A stretch of DNA of 64,000 bases from Alteribacillus iranensis (GCF_900113025.1 NZ_FONT01000007.1:1-64000); one strand, 5' to 3'; counted from the first letter of the stretch, positions 34,294 to 44,280 are shown. Notes: generated by a model not told the origin, from the letters alone. Numbers and translations: made by a program.

Positions 34294-34391
34294 ATCGGCA
34301 ACGAGAAACCCCCTATTTTGACATTTTTCGTCAGCGATTCTTAGTGATCCTTCTAGAATAACGAAAACGAGTGGAATAATTCTGCCAAAAA
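34249..34391 (-). pseudogene. Second decayed frame, minus strand
   Basis: A frame ending at TAA 34249-34251 reads RIIPLVFVILEGSLRIADE then GFLVADKETTSSSTP. It overlaps the previous remnant by 45 bases in another frame, so one frameshift may have split a single ancestral gene. It starts inside the terminator of the STAS gene, so its own start is lost. Confidence 0.4.
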
Positions 34392-34418
34392 TAAGCGCTC
34401 CCCAATGGGAAGCACTTT
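34390..34418 (-). terminator. Terminator of STAS gene
   Basis: On the minus strand AAGTGCTTCCC pairs fully (two GU) with GGGGAGCGCTT, followed by ATTTTT. Confidence 0.75.
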
Positions 34419-34445
34419 AATAATGTGACATCTCTTTAAACAAAC

Positions 34446-35267
34446 TTACTTAATAAGATCCAATGCTTGTTTTACCGTAGCGTAGGAATCCACCGCCGCC
34501 AGATCCATTCCACTATTTACAATTGTCTGAACCGATTCTGTTCGCAAACCCGTAATAATCACATGAATTCCCATTAAGCGAAGCATTTTTCCGATGTTAT
34601 TTAGAAATAGAGCATTTTCTGTCTGTATGGTAGCCGCTCCAGAATAGTCGGCAATTACATATTTTACTTTTAAGTCAGCGATTCGTGGGACTACATGATT
34701 CATGATATATTCTGATTTCATTTGATCGATATACCCGATTAAAGGAAGGATGATAATGTCATTGGTTACTGGTACTATTGGTGCCGATAACTCTAACAGT
34801 TCTTGCTGGGTTTCTTTCTTGTATTCTTCAGAAAGACGTTGAAAGGTGAAAAACGTTTCGTTTAAACTAATATCCAGCAATTGGTTGATACGTTTTATGA
34901 GATAACTATGTTCTTCGATATTTAGGTTAAGCTCTTGACTAATAGTTGTGAGCATGTCATGAAGAATATCTCTCGTTGGCGGGTAACGCACGACAATTTC
35001 ATAGATTTCCTTCCCAGAATCCAATTGCATCTTAGAGTTTTTCTTGCTCCACTCGATAAGAGCCTCCGGCACTTTGTCTCTCTCTTCTTTGTTTATAAGA
35101 GATGCCCCAAAAAACTGAAAGAGCTCATCATACATCGTGATTGCCTGTTCTCTCTCCCAATTAGGAATCGTGATATTCATTTGGCTCAAAACAGTATCCA
35201 CCACTTTTTCTGCGTGAGAATTCGCATGTTCTATTATGTAATTGGAGAACCTTAACAACGAGGCCAT
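34446..35267 (-). CDS. RsbR-like STAS protein, one site lost
   Basis: 273-residue RsbR paralogue with helical N-domain and STAS domain at about 165-273. The position matching the first phospho-Thr is Gln182 (YIDQMK), while the second Thr216 (TIQTENA) remains. In B. subtilis loss of the first site changes how the stressosome is switched; so this copy may be a constitutive or tuning variant (inference). Three ATG codons overlap; the third, 35267, is 6 bases after AAGGGGG. It faces away from the BCCT gene. Confidence 0.82.
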   Translation of the reverse strand: MASLLRFSNYIIEHANSHAEKVVDTVLSQMNITIPNWEREQAITMYDELFQFFGASLINKEERDKVPEALIEWSKKNSKMQLDSGKEIYEIVVRYPPTRDILHDMLTTISQELNLNIEEHSYLIKRINQLLDISLNETFFTFQRLSEEYKKETQQELLELSAPIVPVTNDIIILPLIGYIDQMKSEYIMNHVVPRIADLKVKYVIADYSGAATIQTENALFLNNIGKMLRLMGIHVIITGLRTESVQTIVNSGMDLAAVDSYATVKQALDLIK

Positions 35268-35518
35268 CATCATCCCCCTTAATGGTCAACTTTATTTCCT
35301 TATTTGGATATAAATGTGATCGTCATGTATTTACTTACTTTTATTATTCCAAAATTTCCTTGGCGGCACAATGTTTTTTTGCCACCACTAAAATTTCTAT
35401 CAATTTTTTAACGAATTTCTCACATACATTTTTTCAAGAAAGGGTATATAACTTCCTAGCCAGTAAGCGATTTGTTGCTAACTAACTTGCTATATATTCT
35501 GAGAGAAGGAGAGTTACC

Positions 35519-37099
35519 ATGCATACAAAGAGAAGGAAACGAAAATTCATGAATATCACTTTTTGGACTTCCTTCACCATTATATTCATTTTTGCTTTAT
35601 GGGGAGCCCTTGCTCCTGAGATGCTTGCTACGCAAGCGGAAACGGCATATGGTTTTATTGCCGATACCTTCGGCTGGTTTTATTTAGCTTTCGTATTATG
35701 CCTCATTATCTTTAATTTCTATTTAGCTTTTAGTAAGTATGGAAGCATACGTCTAGGAGGAGACAATACAAGACCAAAATATTCATTTTTCACTTGGATT
35801 GCTATGTTATTTAGTACAGGGTTTGGTGTCAGTATTGTTTTTTGGGGAGTCGCTGAACCAATGACTCATTTCGGTGATCCACCGCCGTTTGTAGGCGGCC
35901 TGGAAGCAGAAACGCCTGCCGCTGCACGAGAAGCTATGTGGAACGCTTTTTTTAACAACGGAATCCACCAATGGGCTTCCTTTACTTTTGTCGGACTCGC
36001 TATTTCCTATTTTATATACAGACAAGAGGAAAGAAGCTTAATTAGTGATACGATGAACCCAGTTATTGGAGATACAGGAAAGAAGCCACTGCGGCATACG
36101 ATCGATATCATCGCTGTCATTGCAACTGTCATGGGTGTCGCTACCACATTAGGTCTCAGTGTCCTGCAGATCAATGGCGGATTAGGAAGCGTGTTTGGCG
36201 CACCTACCGGCATCACTACACAGCTTATTATCGTCTCGCTCATGTTTGTTTTTTTCATTGCATCCACCATTTCTGGGCTGGATCGCGGGATTAAATATTT
36301 AAGTAATACAAACTTAGGTCTCGCCCTCCTGCTTATGATCGCTGTGTTAATTTTTGGACCTACTGGTTTCATTTTAAAAACGATAACTACCGGTATCGGG
36401 GATTATTTGCAAAATTTCTTTCAAGCGAGCTTGCGACTCGATCATTATACAAATAGTACGTGGGTACAAGACTGGCCCATTTACTATTGGGCTTGGACTA
36501 TTGCATGGTCCCCATTTGTTGGTATGTTCGTTGCCCGTATTTCGAGAGGTCGTACGGTACGGGAATTCGTACTAGGCGTTATGGTAGCTCCTCCCCTTCT
36601 CGGTATTATATGGATCGGTATTTTCGGAGGAACCGCTCTTCATTTCGATCTTTTCCAAGGTACTGACATTGCTGGTGCTGTAGCTCAAGATGAAGCGACT
36701 GCTCTTTTTTCTATGCTTGAGAACTTGCCGATGGGCGTAGTGCTTTCTGTCCTCTCTATTGGTTTACTATTTACCTTTTTGGTAACTTCTGCCGATTCGG
36801 CGACGTTCGTTCTTGGCATGATGACGTCGAAAGGAGATACCAATCCTTCCGTATTGGTGAAAATCATTTGGGGTACATTGATCGCATCATTGGCTGTTAT
36901 TTTGATTATTAGTGCCGGCTTGGAAGGTTTGCAAACTGCTTCTTTAATAGGGGCCCTCCCCTTCTCTCTCGTTTTATTTACGGTAGCAGTTTCGTTATTA
37001 ATGACGATACGGAAAGACTACAAAGAGACACGTCGGAGAAAGGATATTGAAAAACACCGAAAAATTGCCGATTACTTGGAAGAGGAAGATCAAGATTAG
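35519..37099 (+). CDS. BCCT family betaine-type transporter
   Basis: 526-residue secondary transporter with about 12 membrane helices. Family marks: GVSIVFWGVAEPMTHFGDPP and the Trp-rich WTIAWSPFVGMFVARISRGR (substrate and sodium site region). Near OpuD/BetH-type carriers of glycine betaine or similar osmolytes; specificity is not certain. The C-terminal tail is charged (KDYKETRRRKDIEKHRK), as in osmotically regulated members. ATG with GAGAAGGAGAG upstream. Suits a salt-tolerant host. Followed by a terminator. Confidence 0.92.
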   Translation: MHTKRRKRKFMNITFWTSFTIIFIFALWGALAPEMLATQAETAYGFIADTFGWFYLAFVLCLIIFNFYLAFSKYGSIRLGGDNTRPKYSFFTWIAMLFSTGFGVSIVFWGVAEPMTHFGDPPPFVGGLEAETPAAAREAMWNAFFNNGIHQWASFTFVGLAISYFIYRQEERSLISDTMNPVIGDTGKKPLRHTIDIIAVIATVMGVATTLGLSVLQINGGLGSVFGAPTGITTQLIIVSLMFVFFIASTISGLDRGIKYLSNTNLGLALLLMIAVLIFGPTGFILKTITTGIGDYLQNFFQASLRLDHYTNSTWVQDWPIYYWAWTIAWSPFVGMFVARISRGRTVREFVLGVMVAPPLLGIIWIGIFGGTALHFDLFQGTDIAGAVAQDEATALFSMLENLPMGVVLSVLSIGLLFTFLVTSADSATFVLGMMTSKGDTNPSVLVKIIWGTLIASLAVILIISAGLEGLQTASLIGALPFSLVLFTVAVSLLMTIRKDYKETRRRKDIEKHRKIADYLEEEDQD

Positions 37100-37133
37100 G
37101 TTTCGCGGCTCTTCGCTCACAGAAGGAAATAAA

Positions 37134-37169
37134 AAACAGGATGTCTTCTTATAAAGGAGCATCCTGTTT
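37134..37169 (+). terminator. Terminator after BCCT gene
   Basis: AAACAGGATG pairs perfectly with CATCCTGTTT around a 16-base loop, flanked by A-rich and T-rich tails. Confidence 0.8.
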
Positions 37170-37213
37170 CTCATTTATTTTCCTTTTACAACTCTCCACT
37201 ACCTTGTTTCACC

Positions 37214-38218
37214 TTACTTTTCATCTACTACTTCTTTTAATATTTCAAAGGAACGCTTTTGTTTTTCTTCGTCATAAATATATGTTACAGCAATGATTTC
37301 ATCGACGTTAAGCTGATTTTGGAAGGATTGTAATTGATCTCTTACAGTCTCTTTACCTCCCATAAATGTCATGCTCGACATTGATTGAACGGCCATCTTC
37401 TCTTGCGGGCTCCATAACTCGTCGATATTATCTATCGGCGGACTCATCGGTGCGCTGGACCCACGAACGACATTGAGGAAAAATTGCTCCATAGTGGTCG
37501 CTTCGTACTTCGCTTCTTCATCTGTTTCCGCAGCGATGACATTATGACCTGTCATGACATATGGCGCATCTAAATAGGCGGATGGTTGGAAGCGGTCTCG
37601 ATAAATAGAAATGGCTTCTTCCATAAAGCGCGGGGCAAAATGAGAAGCAAACACGTATGGGAGACCTAACTTCGCAGCGAGGAAAGCAGAATCCGTTGAG
37701 GAGCCAAGTATATAAATAGGGATTTCTGTCCCTACTCCCGGATATGCTTTCACATATCCCTGCTCTTCTTCTGATCCAAAGTATGTTAACAATGCATTGA
37801 CATCATCTGGAAAAGTATAGACTGAGTCACTATGAGACCTTCTCAACGCGCTCGCTGTCATCATATCTGTACCTGGTGCGCGCCCGAGGCCTAAATCGAG
37901 ACGATTGTTATAAATAGAAGCCATGGTTCCAAATTGTTCGGCAACAACAAGAGGAGAATGGTTTGGCAGCATAATTCCTCCGGAGCCCACTCGAATATTC
38001 TTTGTATGCTCTAATGTATGCTTTATGAGGATGGTGGTTGCTGAACTGGCAAGTGACGGTGTATTGTGATGTTCAGCAATCCAATAACGATGATATCCCA
38101 TATCCTCCGTCGCCTGTGCTAAATCGACCATGGATGTAATTGCTTCTCCGGCACTCTGACCTTGTCTAATAGGTACTAAGTTTAATAAAGATACCGGTAT
38201 ATTTATGTTGTTTGGCAT
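37214..38218 (-). CDS. LLM-class oxidoreductase (YceB-like group)
   Basis: 334-residue luciferase-like monooxygenase of the MsnO8/YceB subgroup, marked by [18 protein letters not shown] at the N-terminus, [17 protein letters not shown] and [20 protein letters not shown] with [21 protein letters not shown]. Flavin-dependent, substrate unknown. ATG at 38218 follows AGGAAAGGAATTTAC and fits the family start; an ATG ten codons earlier lacks a site. Confidence 0.88.
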   Translation of the reverse strand: MPNNINIPVSLLNLVPIRQGQSAGEAITSMVDLAQATEDMGYHRYWIAEHHNTPSLASSATTILIKHTLEHTKNIRVGSGGIMLPNHSPLVVAEQFGTMASIYNNRLDLGLGRAPGTDMMTASALRRSHSDSVYTFPDDVNALLTYFGSEEEQGYVKAYPGVGTEIPIYILGSSTDSAFLAAKLGLPYVFASHFAPRFMEEAISIYRDRFQPSAYLDAPYVMTGHNVIAAETDEEAKYEATTMEQFFLNVVRGSSAPMSPPIDNIDELWSPQEKMAVQSMSSMTFMGGKETVRDQLQSFQNQLNVDEIIAVTYIYDEEKQKRSFEILKEVVDEK

Positions 38219-38341
38219 ATTTGTAAATTCCTTTCCTGAATACTTCATCCATATCGTAACAACTTCTTCTCCAGAAATAAATTTAAATGCTTATATCATG
38301 AATGGGATACTTAAGATTTTGGCTGCTTTCTATAGTTTTTG

Positions 38342-38370
38342 TTGACATTGTAAATAATATTTCAGATAGT
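38342..38370 (+). promoter_or_regulatory. Sigma-A promoter of sqdB-like gene
   Basis: TTGACA (38342-38347), 17 bases, GATAGT (38365-38370), about 175 bases before the gene start. The gap up to the gene is otherwise empty apart from AT-rich sequence. Confidence 0.5.
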
Positions 38371-38544
38371 TTAAATATAGCCGACTTCTGTACAAGTGTA
38401 TGTTATTCTAAATGAAGGAATCCATGAGATAATGAGTTACTTATTTCATTATCTTCACTTCAACCTCTTCGGGTGAGGGAGTCTTTGAGCAAACGTTTGT
38501 CAATGCCTCGCCTGCTGTATAACTTGGATAAAAGGGTGATAAAT

Positions 38545-39780
38545 GTGGACACAGGAACGAACGTGAACAAAAAAAAGAAAATATTTGTAATGGGTGGAGA
38601 CGGTTTTTGCGGATGGCCTACAAGCCTTCACCTTTCCCAAGAAGGTCACGATATTACTATTATTGACAACTTATCTCGCCGCAATATTGACAATGAGCTA
38701 GAAGCTGCCTCACTTACTCCTATTCAACCGATGGGAACGAGGTTAGCAACATGGAAAGAACTATCCGGCCAATCGATTGGCTTCCATAATATAGATATAG
38801 CAGAAGAGTATGAGCGTCTCCTGCAAGTTATCATGGAAGAAAAGCCAGACGCCATTATTCATTTCGCCGAACAGCGAGCTGCCCCGTATTCAATGAAATC
38901 ACCAAAAAATAAGCGATATACGGTGAATAATAACATTAATGCCACCCACAATATCCTTTGCGCCATTGTGGAATCCGGGCTTGATATCCACCTTGTACAC
39001 CTTGGAACAATGGGTGTCTACGGGTATGGTACAGCGGGGATGAAAATTCCTGAAGGGTATCTCGACATCGAAGTGACTTCTGAGAGTGGGGAACGAATCG
39101 AGCAGCAAATATTATATCCGACCAATCCCGGATCTATCTATCATATGACGAAATCACAAGACCAACTTCTCTTCCAATACTACAACAAAAACGATAACGT
39201 TCGAATTACCGACTTGCATCAAGGTATTGTATGGGGAACGAATACGAAAGAAACGAAGCTCGACGAACGTCTTGTAAACCGTTTTGATTACGATGGGGAC
39301 TATGGCACTGTTTTGAATCGCTTTTTAATGCAAGCTGCGGTGGGTTACCCTATCACGGTGCATGGTACTGGCGGTCAAACTCGTGCATTCATCCATATCC
39401 AGGATACGGTTCGCTGCATTCAACTGGCAATCGAGCATCCCCCAAAACGTGACGAGCGGGTAATGATTTTCAATCAAATGACAGAAACACATCGGGTAAA
39501 TAACTTAGCGAAGCTTGTTAGTGAACTGACGGGCGGTGAGATTGCATACGTGGACAACCCACGGAAAGAAGCAGCAGAGAACGATCTTCATGTAAAAAAT
39601 GACCTGTTCCTTTCAAAAGGCCTGGACCCTATCACGCTTGAAGAGGGGCTTTTACGTGAAGTAACAGATATCGCTAAAAAATATGCCCACCGTGCGGACC
39701 ATACGAAAATACCGGCTACAAGCACATGGACAAAAGATCAGCAGCCTGGTATCCCTACTGCCCAAGAAGGCATCAAGTAA
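38545..39780 (+). CDS. sqdB: UDP-sulfoquinovose synthase-like epimerase
   Basis: About 411 residues, extended SDR. Distinct SQD1/SqdB marks: VMGGDGFCGWPTSLHLS (NAD motif with the FCGW tail), VHLGTMGVYGYG, YHMTKSQDQLL (catalytic Tyr and Lys), DLHQGIVWG, NRFDYDGDYGTVLNRFL and GYPITVHGTGGQTRAF. SqdB adds sulphite to UDP-glucose to give UDP-sulfoquinovose for sulpholipid or glycans. Start uncertain: GTG 38545 with AAAGGGTG upstream, or GTG 38563; both keep the NAD motif. No sqdX-like transferase is adjacent; the neighbours are cydDC, convergent. Confidence 0.88.
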   Translation: MDTGTNVNKKKKIFVMGGDGFCGWPTSLHLSQEGHDITIIDNLSRRNIDNELEAASLTPIQPMGTRLATWKELSGQSIGFHNIDIAEEYERLLQVIMEEKPDAIIHFAEQRAAPYSMKSPKNKRYTVNNNINATHNILCAIVESGLDIHLVHLGTMGVYGYGTAGMKIPEGYLDIEVTSESGERIEQQILYPTNPGSIYHMTKSQDQLLFQYYNKNDNVRITDLHQGIVWGTNTKETKLDERLVNRFDYDGDYGTVLNRFLMQAAVGYPITVHGTGGQTRAFIHIQDTVRCIQLAIEHPPKRDERVMIFNQMTETHRVNNLAKLVSELTGGEIAYVDNPRKEAAENDLHVKNDLFLSKGLDPITLEEGLLREVTDIAKKYAHRADHTKIPATSTWTKDQQPGIPTAQEGIK

Positions 39781-39901
39781 AAAGTAAAAAGTAAAACGCA
39801 AGGCGCCGTACCCGTGGTAAAACGTACGTCGTCAACGGCTCTTTCTTTGTACAAAACAACAAAGTTTGAGAATACAGCCTTACACATGTAAATGATAGAC
39901 A

Positions 39902-39940
39902 AAAAAGCCTGAACGCTCGACCCATGTGTTCAGGCTTTTT
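39902..39940. terminator. Bidirectional terminator
   Basis: AAAAAGCCTGAAC and GTTCAGGCTTTTT pair perfectly around 13 bases, between convergent sqdB-like gene and cydDC. Confidence 0.9.
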
Positions 39941-40114
39941 ACCGTTGTCTGTAGTATATATTGTTTCTTCGTTCTTAACGATAATAGGGCAACCGGGTTT
40001 TAGAGTCTCACAAAGTGTGTACGTTTCCAGAGGCCATGTATGGTCTCGAGGATATTCCCCTCCTTCATGAATAGGGAGCCTGTCCTGCGTTACCTTCCAG
40101 CCCATCCACTTTTC

Positions 40115-41836
40115 TTAAAATAAGTTTTTTTCGATTTGGACCATTTCATAAAAATACCCTTTTCTATCTAGTAATTCATCGTAAGCACCTGCTTCTATGA
40201 TCCTGCCCTTGTCCATAACGATGATTTTATCCATCATTTCCAAACCTGCCAGGCGATGACTCACTAAAAGAAGCGTGTCTTGAGAAGCTTCCTCGAACAG
40301 CTGATGGTAAACTTGTTTCGTCGTCCATGCATCCACAGAAGATACAGGCTCATCGAGCAACCAAAGACGACCAGGTTTCAGCATCGCCCTCGCAATAGCC
40401 AAACGTTGCTTTTCCCCACCAGATAAATTAGCTCCTTTTTCATACACCGGCTGTTCAAGAGAGAAAGAGTGTAACGATACTTTCTCTAAGGCAGAGACCA
40501 TTTCATCGTCCCTCACACGATCAGCCGCTAACTGTAAGTTATCTTTCACCGTTCCGTGGAAAAAGTGATTGTCTTGAAGAACGACTTTGGTGTTTTTCCA
40601 TATCCTCTCTTTCTTCCAATTCTTGACGGACAGATCATTTAAACGAACTTCTCCTTCCGTTGCATCATATATATTTAAAATTAGTTGAAGAAGCGTTGAC
40701 TTACCTGATCCACTTGGCCCTACAATGGCAATTTTCTGTCCTGAAGAAATAGAAAGAGTCATCTCTTGAATCACAGGTCTGCTTGAATCGGGAAACTGAA
40801 AAGTTACATGGTCCATCTCTATCGAGAGAGGTTCTGAAAGAGGTGGCATGCTGTCTGTCTCATTCTTCTGTCTCCCTTCCCTATCCTCCGTCTTCATAAA
40901 TGCAGACAGTCTCCCTGCAGCATCTTGGCTTTCTTGCAAATACATAGGGAATGTAGCCATGGCCCCTACCTCTTCAAATACCGTTAGTGAAATCAGGACG
41001 AGCATGGCGAGCCATATTCCGTCCAATTGGTTCGTTGATACCAAATACGCGCCAATACTTAGAACTAACCAAGTGATAAATAAAGAAACAAAGGTATGAA
41101 GAGACTGACCGGAAATCAAGTTCAAGCTTGCTGACTTTTGTTCTTGTACATACTCATTGGACGCGACGCCTAAACGCGTCTCTTTTTCTCCGAGCTTATG
41201 ATATATTTTTAGATCTCTGAACCCATATAAAAATTCTGTGACTTCTGTCGATAAGACACCTCTCTTTCGTCGAACTTCCGGTGCTTTTTTCTGTTGCTTG
41301 ATCGTATAGTAGGCAGGTACAAGACATGTCGTTAAAAAAAGACCAATTACTAAAATAGCAGCTACATAAATGGAATAGAAAGAGGTAAATAACATGGTCG
41401 CTAAAAACACCATCATCGCTACAATTGGAGGGTAAAAGACGCGCAGGAAGTAATGTTGTAAGCTTTCAATATCCCCGACGATTCGAGCCAGTAAATCACC
41501 GCTCTTGTAGGATTGAAAGATGGTTGGTGCAAGCGGCTCTAGCTTCTCAAAAAAAGAGACACGCAAATGACTGAGCACCGTAAACGTAGCTCGATGAGAA
41601 AAATACCTTTCTGCATAGCGACTCCCTGCTCTTATAAAGCCGAGTAATTTCACAAGAGAAGTAACAACAATCAAAGCATACAGAGGCGGGGCGAGAGCTG
41701 ATTTTGAAATGAGATACCCACTCGCCCCAAAAAGTCCGACCGCTGTTACGCCAGCCACAAAACCTGCCATGATGGAAATCACAATATCTTTTTTCTCCCG
41801 TTTCATTACTTTCATCGTGTGAAAAAGGTTTTTCAT
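40115..41836 (-). CDS. cydC: CydC, thiol reductant ABC exporter subunit
   Basis: 573-residue half-transporter, six membrane helices (residues ~20-330) and an ABC domain with Walker A GPSGSGKST, signature LSGGEKQRLAIARAML and LWLLDEP. CydDC exports glutathione or cysteine and is needed for cytochrome bd maturation. The start overlaps cydD by 4 bases. The cytochrome bd genes cydAB are not in the window, whereas in B. subtilis cydABCD is one operon. Confidence 0.92.
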   Translation of the reverse strand: MKNLFHTMKVMKREKKDIVISIMAGFVAGVTAVGLFGASGYLISKSALAPPLYALIVVTSLVKLLGFIRAGSRYAERYFSHRATFTVLSHLRVSFFEKLEPLAPTIFQSYKSGDLLARIVGDIESLQHYFLRVFYPPIVAMMVFLATMLFTSFYSIYVAAILVIGLFLTTCLVPAYYTIKQQKKAPEVRRKRGVLSTEVTEFLYGFRDLKIYHKLGEKETRLGVASNEYVQEQKSASLNLISGQSLHTFVSLFITWLVLSIGAYLVSTNQLDGIWLAMLVLISLTVFEEVGAMATFPMYLQESQDAAGRLSAFMKTEDREGRQKNETDSMPPLSEPLSIEMDHVTFQFPDSSRPVIQEMTLSISSGQKIAIVGPSGSGKSTLLQLILNIYDATEGEVRLNDLSVKNWKKERIWKNTKVVLQDNHFFHGTVKDNLQLAADRVRDDEMVSALEKVSLHSFSLEQPVYEKGANLSGGEKQRLAIARAMLKPGRLWLLDEPVSSVDAWTTKQVYHQLFEEASQDTLLLVSHRLAGLEMMDKIIVMDKGRIIEAGAYDELLDRKGYFYEMVQIEKNLF

Positions 41837-43560
41837 CCGTTCGCACCTCCTCTCTCGATCAATACCATTTCTCGATACCCCTCTACTCGATTCAATAACT
41901 CTTCATGAATTCCCGCTGCTATCAGACGTCCATGATCAAGAAAGAGAATTTTATCTGCTTCTTGCACTGTGTGAAGACGATGAGCAACTGTAATAACAGT
42001 AGCGGATTTCCTGAGTTCGTTCATCGACTTTTTCAAAATCTGTTCCGTCTTCACGTCTAAACCATTTGTAGGCTCATCAAACATTATTACAGATGGTCTT
42101 TTTAAAAACGCTCGAGCCAGGGCAAGTCTCTGCATTTCTCCGCCGGACAGCCCTCTTCCCCCTTCTCCTACAGCTGTTTCGTATCCTTTCGGGAGATCGC
42201 GGACGACTTCAGCAAACCCTGAGCGCTCAGCAGCCTCTTCGATGTCCTTCTTTGTAACTTCTCTGTCTGTACCTATCACAATGTTTTCCGCTATCGTTCC
42301 TGAAAATATATAAGGATGCTGGGAGATATAACTTAAGTGACGGAACCACTCGTTTTCTTCGTAATCCAATAAGCGTCTTCCCTCTACTTTTACTTGTCCT
42401 TCTGTCGGAACGATGAGTCCGGCAAGAAGGTGAAGGAGAGTCGATTTTCCCGAACCGCTTCGCCCTACGATAGCTACTTGCTGGTAAGGAGGGATATGGA
42501 TATTCATGTGTTCTAGTGAAAATCTCTTTTCTCCGTATGTGAAACTTATATTCTCTGTTTCTATGAGAGGAGGTCTGTCCATGATACTCAGTGTTTCTTT
42601 TCCCCACATACTTACTTCTTCGGTGCGTTCTTCTTCTATTTTCTTTACCGCTCCTAGACTACTTCTCCCGTTGTGAAAAGCGGTACCTAATTCTTTTAAA
42701 GAGGTGTAAAATTCAGGAACAAGAATGAGAATAAAGAATGCGGTAAAGAAGGAAAGAGATTCATATATGACGAGCTCGATAGCCAGCTCCAGTGCAACAA
42801 TTCCAATGCCGAGCATAGTGATAACTTCCAGCATAAATGAATTCGTGAAAGCTATTTTTAATATTTCCATTGTTGCATCCCTAAAACGTAGACTGCTTGT
42901 TTCCATTTTTTTCTTTTGACGTTCTGTCTGTCCGTATAATTTAAGTGTCGTAAGTCCTTGAAGTGCGTCAAGAAAAGATCCTGAAAAAGCAGATAGCTGA
43001 TCCAACTGTTCTTCTGATTTCTTTTTCGTCTGCAGACCGACAATGACCATAAAAATAGGAATGAAAGGAGCAGTTATTAATAAAATAAGACCGGAATGGA
43101 CATGTTGAGTAAACACAACAAGTAACAAAAGGAATGGGATAAGACTCGTTTGAATGATTTGTGGGATATATTGGCTGTAATAGCTGTCTGTTTCATCCAC
43201 GACATCTGTGACCGTACTGACTTTTTTTCCAGATTGACTGGTAAAAGAAGAATGGAATGAGCTTCGAGCTGCTGTATGAAACAATGAACGTCGGAAGGCC
43301 TGTTTCACGTCAGCAGCCATTTGAACACCGATGCGGCGATTGACATACTGAAAGAGAACTCTACCTGCCATAATGAGCAATAACAGCCCTAACATAGGCA
43401 GAACCGTGGAAAAAGACACTCCTTTTAAGAAAATACTATCGATAATGGCGACAATAAAATACGCCTGACTAATGATCATGACTCCGAGCAACGCAGAAAA
43501 AATGAAAAGAAACAACACATTCTTTTTTGGGATCGGTATCTGCTGTCGTTTCTGATTCAT
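41833..43560 (-). CDS. cydD: CydD, thiol reductant ABC exporter subunit
   Basis: 575-residue half-transporter partner of CydC. Membrane domain ~15-300, then ABC domain: GRSGSGKST, LSGGEMQRLALARAFL, VIMFDEPTNGLD. ATG at 43560 follows AGGGGATAGATGC and gives the usual length; a longer frame would add 16 residues without a site. Forms a two-gene operon with cydC; no Rex-type operator (TTGTGAA/TTCACAA) was seen upstream, and the ~240-base upstream gap shows only a GGGAGG/CCTCCC dyad around 43734-43775. Confidence 0.9.
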   Translation of the reverse strand: MNQKRQQIPIPKKNVLFLFIFSALLGVMIISQAYFIVAIIDSIFLKGVSFSTVLPMLGLLLLIMAGRVLFQYVNRRIGVQMAADVKQAFRRSLFHTAARSSFHSSFTSQSGKKVSTVTDVVDETDSYYSQYIPQIIQTSLIPFLLLLVVFTQHVHSGLILLITAPFIPIFMVIVGLQTKKKSEEQLDQLSAFSGSFLDALQGLTTLKLYGQTERQKKKMETSSLRFRDATMEILKIAFTNSFMLEVITMLGIGIVALELAIELVIYESLSFFTAFFILILVPEFYTSLKELGTAFHNGRSSLGAVKKIEEERTEEVSMWGKETLSIMDRPPLIETENISFTYGEKRFSLEHMNIHIPPYQQVAIVGRSGSGKSTLLHLLAGLIVPTEGQVKVEGRRLLDYEENEWFRHLSYISQHPYIFSGTIAENIVIGTDREVTKKDIEEAAERSGFAEVVRDLPKGYETAVGEGGRGLSGGEMQRLALARAFLKRPSVIMFDEPTNGLDVKTEQILKKSMNELRKSATVITVAHRLHTVQEADKILFLDHGRLIAAGIHEELLNRVEGYREMVLIERGGANG

Positions 43561-43799
43561 GCATCTATCCCCTTTTATGGAAAGTAAAAAATCGCATCTG
43601 TGCCACATGATTTTTTAACCATTGTTTTCTCTTTCTATTATTAACTGTAAGGGAGGGGATTGGAATAGGCAGGAGTAAGTTGTCATGAAATAGTTGGTTT
43701 CTTAACTGCTAAGCTCGACTGCGAGAACAATCAGGGAGGCGTGAAAACGTAAGATCATAAATGGACAACCTCCCCCATATAGTGTAAGAGGGGAGGGAT

Positions 43800-44249
43800 A
43801 TGATGCAATTTTATTATGGGCAGCAAATGCCTTTACGTATGTTAGATGAGGCCGAATTTTGGAAGCATCAAGAAGAAGAACATACAGTTGTGATTAGAGA
43901 ATTAATTCCTCAATTGGAAGATGTCTATGTAAACGCATTAAAAAAGTGGGAAGAAGTCTTAGGGGAAACGCGGCAGCAAGTGTTGCAGTTCATTGAAATT
44001 GTTATAAGTTCAAATCAAATTCCCTATTTCTTATTTCAGCGTTTCTTCCATTTTGTGTCGTTTTGGCTCCGTCAAAGTCAGCAGTTCATTGAGCTCTGTC
44101 ATCAATTAAAACGTCACAGTGAGCCGATTCGCGAAAACCCCACAGCGAACATAGTCATCGATCATATTATCCGCGAGTCGGAATATTTCACAGGTATCGC
44201 ACAGGCTTTATTATATAATCAGCCCTCTCTGAATCCTGCATATCCGTAA
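43800..44249 (+). CDS. DUF2935-like protein
   Basis: 149-residue all-helical protein. EAEFWKHQEEEHTVVIRELIPQ at the N-terminus fits half of a DUF2935 bundle, in which a Glu-x2-His set suggests metal binding, as in related spore-coat-like or hemerythrin-like folds. DUF2935 proteins usually have two such bundles (about 280 residues); this has one. ATG with GAGGGGAGGG upstream. Single gene; terminator at 44340-44410. Function unknown. Confidence 0.65.
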   Translation: MMQFYYGQQMPLRMLDEAEFWKHQEEEHTVVIRELIPQLEDVYVNALKKWEEVLGETRQQVLQFIEIVISSNQIPYFLFQRFFHFVSFWLRQSQQFIELCHQLKRHSEPIRENPTANIVIDHIIRESEYFTGIAQALLYNQPSLNPAYP

Positions 44250-44280
44250 TATCATTTCTAATAGAAGATATAATAAAAAA

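Noticed and set aside
39773-40105. 110-codon minus frame after cydC
   Set aside because: It starts 7 bases after the cydC stop without a ribosome binding site, runs straight through the strong terminator at 39902-39940 and overlaps the sqdB-like gene end. The first ~55 codons read fairly well (GWKVTQDRLPIHEGGEYPRD), so a truncated gene is not excluded.
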